In this document: in pieces, positions 26,809-35,218 of the stretch | Position numbering within the stretch: position 1 is the first letter of the stretch | Layout of the letters: every line of letters begins with the position of its first letter | Source: an uncultured Lachnospiraceae bacterium | Lineage (GTDB): Bacteria > Bacillota > Clostridia > Lachnospirales > Lachnospiraceae | Assembly (NCBI GenBank): GCA_910580195.1 | Contig: CAJTWA010000006.1 | Location: forward strand, 51,168-115,167 | DNA length: 64,000 nt | Direction of reading: 5' to 3' | The notes under the pieces: model-generated | The model's database searches: none | Told to the model about the DNA's origin: nothing | The model's input: only the letters and a program-made list of their open reading frames with translations | Program-made: the position numbers and the translations under genes

Positions 26809-27483
26809 TTGCAGAAAATTTTAATCGTGGAAGACGACATGGACATTCAGGAGCTTTTGCAGAATTTTTTGCAGGAGGCCGGCTATGGGACGGTAACGGC
26901 AAAGGACGGGGTGGAGGCGCTCTCCCTGTTTTCCATGGAATTTGATTTAGTGCTCCTTGACGTCATGCTGCCCAAAATCGACGGCTTTGCAGTCTGTGAG
27001 CTGATACGCAAGGAGTCCAACGTCCCAATTATCATGCTGACTGCATTGAGCGGCGAAGAGGAACAGATCAAAGGGCTGGACCTGCAGGTGGACGACTATA
27101 TCACAAAGCCTTTTTCCATGCCAGTCCTTGTCCGGAAAATTGCAGCGGTTTTAAGGCGCAGCAGCCCAGAAAAAGGGAAAAACAGCACCATTTCCTATCA
27201 AGGCTTCACGTTGGATCTGGACAGCTATACGGCAAAAAATAACGGGAAGGCTTATGGGCTGACCCAGCGGGAATTTGAAATCCTGCGGGAACTGCTGCTC
27301 CATCAAGGGCGCGTCCTGACCCGCCAGAATTTATTGGAAAAGCTTTGGAAGTATGATTTTTACGGCGATGAGCGTGTGGTGGATACCCATATCAAGAACC
27401 TGCGGAAAAAATTAGGCATTGATTTTATAAAAACAATCCGGGGCGTAGGGTATAAGATTGAGAAAGAAGGGCCCAAACATTGA
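26809..27483 (+). CDS. OmpR/PhoB-family response regulator
   Basis: A 224-residue two-component regulator. The receiver domain (1-118) has the acidic pocket VEDD, the phospho-acceptor Asp51 (LLDVMLPK), the TALSGE segment and the KPFSMPVLV lysine. The winged-helix DNA-binding domain (about 128-222) contains LTQREFEILRELLLHQGRVLTRQ and VDTHIKNLRKKLG. The start is TTG 26809 with AGGGGAGG upstream, fitting the MQKILIVEDD beginning. Its stop overlaps the TTG start of the histidine kinase by four bases. Regulated genes are not evident; the lipoprotein downstream is the best nearby candidate. Confidence 0.94.
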   Translation: MQKILIVEDDMDIQELLQNFLQEAGYGTVTAKDGVEALSLFSMEFDLVLLDVMLPKIDGFAVCELIRKESNVPIIMLTALSGEEEQIKGLDLQVDDYITKPFSMPVLVRKIAAVLRRSSPEKGKNSTISYQGFTLDLDSYTAKNNGKAYGLTQREFEILRELLLHQGRVLTRQNLLEKLWKYDFYGDERVVDTHIKNLRKKLGIDFIKTIRGVGYKIEKEGPKH

Positions 27484-29120
27484 GGAAAAAGATTCAGGAA
27501 AGCCTGTCTGCAAAAGTATTTCTGGTAACAATGCTCTTGCTGTCCGGCATGGGGCTGCTGGCCTATGGGCTGCTGGCCGTCCTGATGCCCCAGACCTATT
27601 CCAATACCTTAAACGAAAATTTAGACAGGCTGGCAAAAGAGTTCATTTCTGAATTAGAGAAGGCAGCGTATCAGGACAGCGGAGGGCTGTTTGCCCAATT
27701 CCTCCAAATGGACGAAATCCGTTCGGCAGAGCTGTATGCAGAGAATGGGGAGCAGGTGCCTGTCCCAGTTGGGCCGGCGGAAATGGAAGGGCAGCTAGCG
27801 CCAGCTTTGGAAGAGGCAGGGCTAGGGGAAGCGCCGGTTTCGCCATCCAGGCAGGCCTCTTCTTTTAGGCAGGAAAGTATCTTGGCGCAGGAGGGCACCG
27901 CCACGTATGCCGGGGAAGTTAGCCGGGAACAGCAGGACGCCATTGCATATGCCGGGGAAGAAGGCAGGGTGCAGCAGGAGGCCGCTACGGATGCCGGGGA
28001 AGGGGACTGGGTGCAGCAGGACGCCACCGCGTATGCGGGGGAAGATGGGGAGGGCAGCCCAATCTTGTCAAATAGCTACTATTTTTCTTTCCAAGGAGAG
28101 AAAGCACGCTATATGCTGAAAGTATACGGGGAGGCCGGGGAACTGGCGGAACTTAAGGCGGCTTTCCTGCGCGTCCTGCCAGTGCTGGCCTGCGCAGTCC
28201 TTGGGGCATCGTTTCTGGCTTCTTGGCTCTATTCCTATATCATCACGAAACCTGTACTGAAAATCAGCCGCATTTCACAGGAAATGTCTGAACTGAAATT
28301 AGACTGGCAGCTTGGCAGCCCCCGCCCGGACGAACTGGGCAAGCTGGAGGGCAGCCTTCATTTTTTGTCCCAGAAACTGGCGGCAGCCATTTCAGATCTG
28401 CAGTCCGCAAATGAAAAGCTGACCGAGGACATTGCCCATGAAAAAGCCTTAGAACAGGCAAGGCTGGACTTTTTTTCCGCCGTGTCCCACGAACTCAAGA
28501 CCCCCATTACCATTATCAAAGGGCAATTGGAAGGCATGCTGCTTGGGGTTGGGGTGTATAAGGACCATGGGAAATATTTAGCGCGTGCTTTAGAGGTTGC
28601 CAATATGCTGGAACGGATGGTACAGGAATTATTGACCGTGTCAAGGCTGGAAACCTCCCAAGGCAGCGGGGACAGGGCAGAAAGGTTTGACTGTGTGAAG
28701 CTGGTGCAGGGATATCTGGGCAGCCAAGAGGATTTGGCAGCCCAAAAAGGGCTGGAAGTGCATTGCAGCCTTCCAGAGGAAGTTTTTATTTCCGGGAACC
28801 AGCTGCTGATAGAAAAAGTATTTTCAAACTTAATCGGAAATGCCGTAAAGTATACGCCGCAGGGAGGGGAAATCTTTCTTTCTGCCTGTGAAAAACAGGG
28901 GAAGTATGAGTTCTCCGTGGAAAATACAGGGGCGCATATCCCAGAAGAGTCCTTCCCAAAGCTGTTTGACGCCTTTTACCGGGTGGAACAGTCACGGAAC
29001 CGGAGCACGGGCGGCAGCGGGCTGGGCCTATATATTGTGCAGAAAATCCTTGCGCAGCACGGGAGCGTGTGCACGGTGGAAAATACGGAAAAGGGCGTAC
29101 GCTTTTCTTTCCTTCTCTGA
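27480..29120 (+). CDS. Membrane sensor histidine kinase with repeat-containing sensor domain
   Basis: A 546-residue kinase paired with the preceding regulator. TM1 is about 10-35 (VFLVTMLLLSGMGLLAYGLL) and TM2 about 235-258 (VLACAVLGASFLASWLYSYI). A HAMP linker follows, then HisKA with His337 (AVSHELKTPITII), and HATPase with NLIGNAVKYTPQGG and GGSGLGLYIVQKIL. The extracytoplasmic segment (about 36-234) contains three to four copies of a 14-residue unit of the form AYAGEEGRVQQDAT, encoded by a 42-bp tandem repeat; this is low-complexity and unlike typical sensor folds. The start is TTG 27480, coupled to the regulator's stop. The last codons belong to a 45-bp repeat that continues beyond the stop. 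Confidence 0.93.
   Translation: MRKKIQESLSAKVFLVTMLLLSGMGLLAYGLLAVLMPQTYSNTLNENLDRLAKEFISELEKAAYQDSGGLFAQFLQMDEIRSAELYAENGEQVPVPVGPAEMEGQLAPALEEAGLGEAPVSPSRQASSFRQESILAQEGTATYAGEVSREQQDAIAYAGEEGRVQQEAATDAGEGDWVQQDATAYAGEDGEGSPILSNSYYFSFQGEKARYMLKVYGEAGELAELKAAFLRVLPVLACAVLGASFLASWLYSYIITKPVLKISRISQEMSELKLDWQLGSPRPDELGKLEGSLHFLSQKLAAAISDLQSANEKLTEDIAHEKALEQARLDFFSAVSHELKTPITIIKGQLEGMLLGVGVYKDHGKYLARALEVANMLERMVQELLTVSRLETSQGSGDRAERFDCVKLVQGYLGSQEDLAAQKGLEVHCSLPEEVFISGNQLLIEKVFSNLIGNAVKYTPQGGEIFLSACEKQGKYEFSVENTGAHIPEESFPKLFDAFYRVEQSRNRSTGGSGLGLYIVQKILAQHGSVCTVENTEKGVRFSFLL
27903..28045 (+). repeat. In-frame 42-bp tandem repeat in the kinase sensor domain
   Basis: About 3.4 units beginning near 27906, 27948, 27990 and 28032 (GTATGCCGGGGAAG and variants) encode the YAGE...QQ repeats. 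The period is 14 codons, so length changes would stay in frame. Confidence 0.85.
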
Positions 29121-29223
29121 TATCTTAATTTTCAAAAGGGCGTACGCTTTTCTTCCCTTCCCTGATATCTTGATTTTCAAAAGGGCGTACGTTTTTCTTT
29201 CCTTCTCTGATATCTTAATTTTC
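29089..29223 (+). repeat. 45-bp tandem repeat spanning the kinase stop codon, three copies
   Basis: Units 29089-29133, 29134-29178 and 29179-29223 each begin AAAAGGGCGTACG and contain CTGATATCTT; the first includes the stop codon at 29118-29120. The downstream copies are untranslated duplications of the gene end. Confidence 0.9.
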
Positions 29224-29350
29224 GCTTGCGTCAAGTTTTTTAGGTTCCGCCGCCAGAAAACTTCACATAAATCACAAATTAATCCCAAAAGCACTACAAA
29301 AAGCCCTGCTATACTAAGGGCATGTCAGAAGAAAGGATTGGTGTTGGTTT

Positions 29351-30448
29351 ATGGGAAGAAAAATGGCGGCAGCAATATGCGGGATATTTGTGGCGGCAAG
29401 CGTGGCAGGATGCGGCGTGTATGCCGTGGAAAAAAATGACGTGTGGTGCGAAGCTACAGAAAGCAGTGGGGAGCCGGCGGGAAATTATGGTGCGGCAGCA
29501 GGCGATGCCATGGAAAATACTGTTATGGAACCCTCCGGAATGGGGGCTGCCGAGGAAACTGCAGCTTCCGAAAACTCTGGCATGGCAACTGCTGAGGAAG
29601 GCATAGGGCTGGGGAATTATGGGACAGCATATGCGGTTGAAGATACAGCTGGAGAAGACGGCCCATCCGCTGCCAGCGGGAATTCCACAGCGCGCTATGG
29701 CGCAGCATATGTCAGCGGGGTTTCCACAGAGGCAGAAAGGAAGCAGTGCAGCGAGGCTTTCCGGCAGTACAGCCAGTATGGCATGGTTTATGATGAAAAT
29801 AAGGATGAACTGCGGTACCATGGGAAATTAGTCCGGTGGTTTGAGGATTATTACCCGGTGGGGGAGGGAATGTCTGGCGGGCTGGATTTCTTCAATGAAA
29901 ATGGCGTGGCGGATGTCCATGCAGTACGCGACTTTAGCAAAGTGATAAAAAATGGGGACGGTTCCGTGGATCCATCCGGGAAATTGGCCGGGCTGGAATT
30001 ATTTTCTGAACAAGAATTTGCAGCCCGGGATATTGAGGCAATCAAGAACCCGCCAATAACTGTGGCCTATGCCAGTGAAGGCGGCGCGGAACCAGACAAA
30101 GCGGAGATGGAAAGCATCGCTTCGGAATATGCGCCTTTCGGCGTCACTTACAATGCCAGGAAAGACCAGTGGTATTTCCATGGCGAAAAGGTGCGGTATT
30201 TCCGGGATATCCTTACTTCTAACGGCGAAAGCTTAACAGGCGGGGAATTCAGCGGTTCCATGCGGATGCTGGGGAATGGGGACGGTACGGTGGACCTTGA
30301 AGCTGTCCGCGATTTCCAAAAACCAGACGCAGAAGGGAACGGCACGCTGACAGGCGTGGAGAAGCTAAGCCAAGAAGAATTTGAGAAACATTCACAGGAA
30401 GGCATTTTTCAGGAGCAGCAGGGCAGGGATGCTTGCCAGAAGCAATAG
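29351..30448 (+). CDS. Secreted lipoprotein with two related C-terminal repeats
   Basis: A 365-residue lipoprotein. The signal peptide ends in lipobox VAGC with Cys21 as the lipidation site. Residues 22-125 are low-complexity, rich in Gly, Ala, Glu and Ser. The C-terminal part has two homologous units of about 95 residues: YGMVYDENKDELRYHGKLVR...FEDYYP...VHAVRDFSKV and FGVTYNARKDQWYFHGEKVR...FRDILT...LEAVRDFQKP. The YHGKLVRYF-like pattern resembles the tail found in some M56/BlaR1-type membrane proteins, but no peptidase is present here. It lies directly after the two-component system and may be its target or accessory; that is inference from position. Confidence 0.8.
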   Translation: MGRKMAAAICGIFVAASVAGCGVYAVEKNDVWCEATESSGEPAGNYGAAAGDAMENTVMEPSGMGAAEETAASENSGMATAEEGIGLGNYGTAYAVEDTAGEDGPSAASGNSTARYGAAYVSGVSTEAERKQCSEAFRQYSQYGMVYDENKDELRYHGKLVRWFEDYYPVGEGMSGGLDFFNENGVADVHAVRDFSKVIKNGDGSVDPSGKLAGLELFSEQEFAARDIEAIKNPPITVAYASEGGAEPDKAEMESIASEYAPFGVTYNARKDQWYFHGEKVRYFRDILTSNGESLTGGEFSGSMRMLGNGDGTVDLEAVRDFQKPDAEGNGTLTGVEKLSQEEFEKHSQEGIFQEQQGRDACQKQ

Positions 30449-30570
30449 GGGTAACCCGAAAGCGTGGGCAGGGCGTTTTTTTGCATTGCCAAGGGAAGGA
30501 GATTGCCGTATCGGGCATCATATGGTATAGTTTTGGGTGAAGAGCATATTTGAAAGGAAAGGAGCAGGAG

Positions 30571-30792
30571 ATGGGACGGGAAGGATATATTTCTGATGAG
30601 CAGGTTATAAAGCGTGTGAATGAAGCGGTAAGGCTGGAATTAGAGAAGAGGAAAGCCATGGATGCCCCAGTGATTGTATATGATAGGGAAACCCAGAGGA
30701 TTTATAGGGAAAATAGCGACGGTTCAAGAGTGGAAGTAGGACAAAGGATGCGGAAGGGGCACTATAGTGAACGGATTACAGAAAAAGCCTGA
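30571..30792 (+). CDS. Small protein paired with the zeta-toxin-like gene, putative antitoxin
   Basis: A charged, helical 73-residue protein (MGREGYISDEQVIKRVNEAV... SDGSRVEVGQRM). GGAAAGGAG at 30556-30564 is 6 bp before ATG 30571; a TTG at 30550 is weaker. It overlaps the start of the zeta-like ATPase by 26 bp, the usual order and coupling for such pairs. No DNA-binding motif is seen, so its antitoxin role is inferred from position only. Confidence 0.65.
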   Translation: MGREGYISDEQVIKRVNEAVRLELEKRKAMDAPVIVYDRETQRIYRENSDGSRVEVGQRMRKGHYSERITEKA

Positions 30793-31350
30793 AGTTGTGG
30801 TATTTGCCGGCCCAAATGGTTCGGGTAAAAGCACGGTTACGGAATTGCTGAAGCCTCCAATGGATTATATTAATGCAGATGAAATTAAAAAGAACATGAA
30901 GTGCACAGATTTGGAGGCAGCGCAGCTAGCGGAGAAGCAGCGTGAACAATATATTAGTAAAATGGAGGAATTTTGCTTTGAAACAGTGATGTCAACAGAA
31001 CGAAACTTAAAATTGTTGGAAAAAGCAAAAGAAAAAGGGTATTTTTTGCGTTGTTACTATATCCTTACAGCAGACCCAATGATTATGTAAAATCAAGGGC
31101 AGAGTCTGGAGGCCATGACGTTCCAGAAGAAAAGGTTATAAAAAGGTATGACAAAGCACTTAATTTGGTAAAGGATTTAGTAAAGCTTTGTGATATATGC
31201 CATATCTATGATAATTCAGGCAGAAAACCGTTCCGTATATTTAAGAAAAGAAAGGAACAGATGTATTTTGACGAATGTGAGGATTGGTATTTTGAAGATA
31301 TTCGGGCATTGACGGCAAGGAACGATATGCAAAAGAAAAATTTGAATTGA
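30767..31350 (+). pseudogene. Zeta-toxin-like P-loop kinase, frameshifted
   Basis: The first 107 codons (30767-31090) encode a P-loop protein with Walker A FAGPNGSGKSTVTELL, DADEI-like YINADEIKKN, and CFETVMSTERNLKLL, typical of zeta-toxin-like NTPases. The frame closes after YYILTADPMIM. The rest of the family pattern (VKSRAESGGHDVPEEKVIKR YDKALNLV, then CHIYDNS) continues in another frame from about 31075 to 31350. A small indel near 31075-31092 therefore splits the gene. The reading-frame break is direct from sequence; loss of activity is inference, and an assembly error or programmed shift is possible but no slippery heptamer is obvious. Confidence 0.8.
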
Positions 31351-31360
31351 AAGCAGGAAC

Positions 31361-31412
31361 AAAAAGCTGTTGTAAAGTTATAGGTATATAATTTTGCAAC
31401 AGCTTTTTGTAT
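31361..31412. terminator. Intrinsic terminator after the zeta-like pseudogene
   Basis: AAAAAGCTGTTG (31361-31372) pairs perfectly with CAACAGCTTTTT (31397-31408); the A and T runs on both sides allow bidirectional termination. Confidence 0.85.
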
Positions 31413-31650
31413 GTAGAGCCATCTGTTTGGAGCAATGTTCTGCCAAAAAAATCTGTTTATTTCTTTGTATCCCATGAGATTTTGTTCTGCTGATTTTCTA
31501 TGCTTATTTATCCCCATGGAGCTTGGCTCGGTTCTTCGGGTTTTCCAAGGAGTAACCCCCCCCATAATCCTTCTATGGGGAGGTTCATTATATACGGCCC
31601 ATTCTTCCAAAATCCTTCAAACCTAATACTTTTGCCCTATATTTTCTGTA

Positions 31651-31665
31651 AGTGGGTAATCCAAT
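31651..31665. promoter_or_regulatory. GntR/FadR-type operator, copy 1 (inverted)
   Basis: AGTGGGTAATCCAAT matches the reverse complement of the two downstream sites at 14 of 15 bases. It lies about 80 bp upstream of the lctP promoter. Confidence 0.6.
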
Positions 31666-31730
31666 TATAGTGAATTTCCACAAAACAAAACGAAAAAATT
31701 CAGATAAATTGCTGGAATTATAAAAAACCC

Positions 31731-31758
31731 TTGATGTTTCAGAAAATGGTGCTATAAT
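31731..31758 (+). promoter_or_regulatory. Sigma-A promoter of the lactate permease
   Basis: TTGATG (31731-31736) and TATAAT (31753-31758), 16-bp spacer. The expected start point at about 31765 is immediately before operator copy 2, so a bound repressor would block initiation or clearance. Confidence 0.75.
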
Positions 31759-31768
31759 ATACTTAAGA

Positions 31769-31783
31769 ATTGGATTACCCAAT
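31769..31783. promoter_or_regulatory. GntR/FadR-type operator, copy 2
   Basis: ATTGGATTACCCAAT, with the TGG-N5-CCA symmetry of FadR-subfamily sites, lies just downstream of the lctP -10 box. It is identical to the copy at 31853. Confidence 0.7.
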
Positions 31784-31852
31784 ATAACAATTATTCAGGG
31801 TAATCGCGGAAAAATAAAGATTTTCTCAAAAAATGTGAGAAAAGTACTAGTG

Positions 31853-31867
31853 ATTGGATTACCCAAT
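31853..31867. promoter_or_regulatory. GntR/FadR-type operator, copy 3
   Basis: A second exact ATTGGATTACCCAAT, 84 bp after copy 2 and immediately before the GGGGAGGAGGAG ribosome site. The spacing equals about eight helical turns, so looping between sites is possible. Confidence 0.7.
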
Positions 31868-31886
31868 CGGGGAGGAGGAGAATGTT

Positions 31887-33434
31887 TTGCTATTATTAGA
31901 ATTTGTACTTGCGATGCTGCCGATTATCTGGCTGATTGCAGCCTTAAGCGGGCTTAAGATGGCAGGGCACAAGGCATGTGTCATTGCGCTGGCTGTTACG
32001 GCAGTTTTGGCGGCCGGGTATTGGGGATTAAGCGCCTTATGCATTGCAACGGCAGCCTTGGAAGGCGTCTTAAATGCATTATGGCCCATCTGCTTAGTGA
32101 TTGTGGCAGCTTTGTTCACCTACAACCTGACGCTGAAAACAGGCGCCATGGAGTCCGTGAAGAAAATGCTGGCAGGGGTTTCCCGGGATAAGCGTGTCTT
32201 GGCATTGATTATCGGCTGGGGCTTCGGGAATTTCATGGAAGGCATGGCTGGGTTCGGGACGGCAGTGGCAATCCCAGCGTCCATGTTAGCGGCAATCGGC
32301 TTAGACCCTATGAGCGCAGTGCTGGCCTGCTTGGTGGTAAATTCCACGCCTACCGCATTTGGTTCCGTAGGCGTCCCGACGGTAACGCTGGCGACCGTAA
32401 CAGGCACGGAGCTTGTCCCGCTGGCAGCAAGCATTGTAAATATCCAATGTATCCTGACGTTTCTTTCCCCATTTTTGATGGTCTGCATCTGCGGGAAAGG
32501 CATAAAGGCATTGAAAGGCATGGTCCCAACTACCTTGGTGGCAGCGGCATCCTTCACCATCCCATGGTTTTTTACCGCGCACTTTATCGGGCCGGAGCTG
32601 CCGGACATTATCGGTTCCATCTGCTCCATGGGCTGCATCATTGCAGCAGCAAGGATTTTCAATAAAGAGCCGGATGAGGAATATGCCATCCAGATTTCAG
32701 AAACAGCAGGGGGGCAGCAAGCCATGGGGATTGCAGACGGCTTGAAGGCTTGGAGTTCCTTCATCCTGATTTTCCTGTTCCTGATGGCAACATCCACCTT
32801 GTGCCCGCCCATACATAACGCCATTGCAGGCATTAAGAGCACCATTACCGTATATGCCGGGGAAGGCGGAGGGACCCTGAGTTTTAGCTGGGTGAACACG
32901 CCGGGAGTCATGATATTCCTTGCAGCCATTATCGGAGGCCTTATCCAAGGGGCAACTTTCCGGGACATGGGGGAGGTATTTTTTGAAACCTTGAAAAAAT
33001 ACTGGAAAACAATCCTCACCATCTGTTCCGTCATGGCAACCGCAAAGATTATGAGCTACAGCGGGATGATTTCCGATATTGCAAAATTCCTAGTAGCAGC
33101 CACAGGCTCCTTCTACCCATTGATTGCGCCGGTGATAGGCGCGCTGGGGGCATTTGTCACAGGCTCCGGGACTTCTACCTGCGTACTGTTCGGCGGACTG
33201 CAGAGCGAAACCGCAGCAGCCTTGGACTTAAACCCAACATGGATGGCAGCAGCCAACGTGATGGGCGCCGGAATCGGCAAAATGATTTGCCCCCAAGGCA
33301 TTGCCATCGGGGCAGGGGCCATCAACCAAGTAGGCTCAGAAAGCAAAATTTTAAGCAAAGTATTCAAATATTTCCTATTGTTTGTAATTTTGTCAGGCAT
33401 TATCTGCTACGCAGGGGCGTTACTGGGATTATAA
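31887..33434 (+). CDS. lctP: L-lactate permease (LctP/LldP family)
   Basis: A proton-coupled lactate uptake carrier of 515 residues with about 13-14 membrane helices. Family features include GWGFGNFMEGMAGFGTAVAI, VNSTPTAFGSVGVPTVTLA, GAFVTGSGTSTCVLFGGLQ and the closing MICPQGIAIGAGAINQVG. The start is TTG 31887, in frame and 6 bp after GGGGAGGAGGAG; the ATG at 31882 is out of frame. The coding frame upstream of TTG runs through operator copy 3 and is unlikely to be translated. Three operator-like sites surround its promoter, fitting control by the GntR regulator at 41.6 kb. A hairpin element, not a classic terminator, separates it from the dehydrogenase. Confidence 0.95.
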   Translation: MLLLEFVLAMLPIIWLIAALSGLKMAGHKACVIALAVTAVLAAGYWGLSALCIATAALEGVLNALWPICLVIVAALFTYNLTLKTGAMESVKKMLAGVSRDKRVLALIIGWGFGNFMEGMAGFGTAVAIPASMLAAIGLDPMSAVLACLVVNSTPTAFGSVGVPTVTLATVTGTELVPLAASIVNIQCILTFLSPFLMVCICGKGIKALKGMVPTTLVAAASFTIPWFFTAHFIGPELPDIIGSICSMGCIIAAARIFNKEPDEEYAIQISETAGGQQAMGIADGLKAWSSFILIFLFLMATSTLCPPIHNAIAGIKSTITVYAGEGGGTLSFSWVNTPGVMIFLAAIIGGLIQGATFRDMGEVFFETLKKYWKTILTICSVMATAKIMSYSGMISDIAKFLVAATGSFYPLIAPVIGALGAFVTGSGTSTCVLFGGLQSETAAALDLNPTWMAAANVMGAGIGKMICPQGIAIGAGAINQVGSESKILSKVFKYFLLFVILSGIICYAGALLGL

Positions 33435-33782
33435 AACCCTCCAGACTAGGACACCCCACTTTGCAGTAATATTTATACAGTACACAGGCCATGCAGGGCG
33501 GCCCTTCCCCTAAGCAAACACTTCATGGGCGCCCTTAGTGGAGGCGAAATCCACTGCTTACGGAAACTTAGTGATGAAGGCTTTCCTGAATCACTTAGTT
33601 GCAGTTAGCAGTTAGTTCGCCGGAACGTTGCCCAGTTTGTGTGGGGAAGGGCCGCCCTGCATGGCCGTCCGCCCCCAAAGACCTTTTTTACAACCATAAA
33701 TAACCTACAACAATAAACCAGAAAATTTCATTTCCTAAATATAAAGACAGGCAGGAAAATCAAATTTTAAGGAGGTAACAAC
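33435..33782. other. Gap between lctP and the lactate dehydrogenase gene
   Basis: This gap is occupied mainly by hairpin element A (33487-33666). The remaining A/T-rich 115 bp before the dehydrogenase gene shows no confident promoter. No protein gene is supported. Confidence 0.6.
33487..33666 (-). repeat. Covarying long-hairpin element, copy A
   Basis: This 180-bp imperfect palindrome has outer arms 33487-33510 and 33643-33666 that are perfect 24-bp reverse complements. Inside, GGCGAA/TTCGCC, AGCAGT/ACTGCT and GTGAT/ATCAC form nested helices. Orientation is opposite to copy B. A conserved GTCCGCCCCCAAAG flank follows the right arm, shared with copy E. It fills the gap between the permease and dehydrogenase genes. 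Confidence 0.9.
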
Positions 33783-35195
33783 ATGTACAACCAATTGACA
33801 CCAGAAATCGTGGAACAGCTAAAAGCAGTCACCAGCTACGTGTTCGAAGGCGAAGACATCAACCCAGATTACGCCAAAGACGAAATGCCCATTTACGGAA
33901 CCCGCATGCCGGACATAGCCATCCAGCCCCGTTCCACCGAAGAAGTAGCAGGCATCATGAAAATCTGCTACGAAAACAATATCCCAGTCACTCCCCGGGG
34001 AGCCGGGACCGGCCTTGCAGGCGGGGCAGTGCCCCTCTATGGCGGCGTGCTGATTGACATTTCCAAGATGAATAAGATTAAATCTTATGACATGGAAAAC
34101 TTTGTCGTAGAAATCGAAGCCGGCGTACTGCTCAACGATTTAGCAGAGGACTGCCAAAGCAAAGGCATGCTCTATCCCCCAGACCCGGGCGAGAAATTCG
34201 CATGTGTCGGCGGGAACGTGGCAACCAACGCAGGGGGCATGCGTGCCGTAAAATACGGTGCAACCCGCGATTACGTAAGGGCTATGACGGTTGTGCTGCC
34301 CACGGGGGAAATCACCCATTTAGGGGCGACCGTATCCAAGACGTCCTCCGGCTACTCCCTCTTAAACCTGATGATTGGCTCCGAAGGGACCCTTGGGATT
34401 ATCACAGAGCTGACCTTGAAAATCATACCTGCACCGAAGGCTGCAGCGTCCCTGATTATCCCCTTCGAGGATTTGCACACCGCACTTGGCACCGTGCCGA
34501 AGTTCAAAATGGCGCATATGGACCCGCAGGCCATTGAGTTTATGGAACGGGAAATCGTATTGGCATCCGAGCGTTACATTGGGAAATCCGTATTCCCGCA
34601 GGAACTGGAAGGGACGCAGATTGGCGCATACCTGCTGGTGACTTTAGACGGGAATTCCGAGGACGAGGTAGACGCCTTGGTAGAGCAGGCAGCAGAATTG
34701 GTGCTGGAAGAAGGCGCCATGGACGTATTGGTGGCAGACACCCCATCCAAAATGAAAGACGCGTGGGCGGCACGTTCTTCCTTCCTTGAGGCAATCATGG
34801 AAGAAACGAAACTTTTGGACGAATGTGACGTGGTAGTGCCAGTCAATAAGATTGCAGATTATCTGGAATTTGTCAACAAAACCGGCGAGGAGTGCGGCCT
34901 TACGATTAAGTCCTTCGGCCATGCCGGGGACGGGAACCTCCACATTTACCAGTGCTCCAACGACTTGGAAGAGGAAGAGTTCAAGAGCCGTGTGGATAAA
35001 TTCTTTGACATCATTTATAAAGAAGCAACAGACTGCGGCGGGCTTGTTTCCGGCGAGCACGGCATTGGCTCCGGCAAAGTGAAATATCTGGTAGATTCCG
35101 TTGGGGAAACCAATATGGCAATCATGGAGGGCATTAAGAAAGTATTTGACCCCAAGATGATTTTAAATCCCGGGAAAGTTTGTTACCGTTTATAG
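33783..35195 (+). CDS. FAD-linked lactate dehydrogenase (GlcD/LctD family)
   Basis: A 470-residue VAO-type flavoprotein oxidising lactate (probably D-lactate) to pyruvate. The FAD-binding PCMH domain spans about 40-220, with PVTPRGAGTGLAGGAVPLYGG and GGNVATNAGGMRAVKYG. The C-terminal cap carries SFGHAGDGNLHIYQC and SGEHGIGSGKVKYL, with the conserved metal-site histidines of GlcD-like enzymes. AAGGAGG lies before ATG 33783. EtfB and EtfA follow directly, matching the Acetobacterium-type electron-confurcating lactate dehydrogenase in which Etf couples lactate oxidation to NAD reduction using reduced ferredoxin. That mechanism is known for the family and assumed here. Confidence 0.93.
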   Translation: MYNQLTPEIVEQLKAVTSYVFEGEDINPDYAKDEMPIYGTRMPDIAIQPRSTEEVAGIMKICYENNIPVTPRGAGTGLAGGAVPLYGGVLIDISKMNKIKSYDMENFVVEIEAGVLLNDLAEDCQSKGMLYPPDPGEKFACVGGNVATNAGGMRAVKYGATRDYVRAMTVVLPTGEITHLGATVSKTSSGYSLLNLMIGSEGTLGIITELTLKIIPAPKAAASLIIPFEDLHTALGTVPKFKMAHMDPQAIEFMEREIVLASERYIGKSVFPQELEGTQIGAYLLVTLDGNSEDEVDALVEQAAELVLEEGAMDVLVADTPSKMKDAWAARSSFLEAIMEETKLLDECDVVVPVNKIADYLEFVNKTGEECGLTIKSFGHAGDGNLHIYQCSNDLEEEEFKSRVDKFFDIIYKEATDCGGLVSGEHGIGSGKVKYLVDSVGETNMAIMEGIKKVFDPKMILNPGKVCYRL

Positions 35196-35218
35196 AAAAT
35201 ATCTGAGGAGGAAGCATT

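Larger units (their letters stand above)
31351..31730. other. Intergenic region before the lactate cluster
   Basis: This region holds the terminator at 31361, a CCCCATA/TATGGGG hairpin at 31560-31580 with a C8 run before it, and the first GntR-type operator copy at 31651. No supported gene is seen in it. Confidence 0.6.

Noticed and set aside
28888..29439. A 183-codon frame with repeated RAYAFL segments
   Set aside because: It overlaps the kinase in another frame, and its repeats are simply the 45-bp DNA repeat at the kinase end.
31560..31580. CCCCATA/TATGGGG hairpin as a terminator or riboswitch part
   Set aside because: No T tract and no wider conserved structure; it is noted only as part of the intergenic region.
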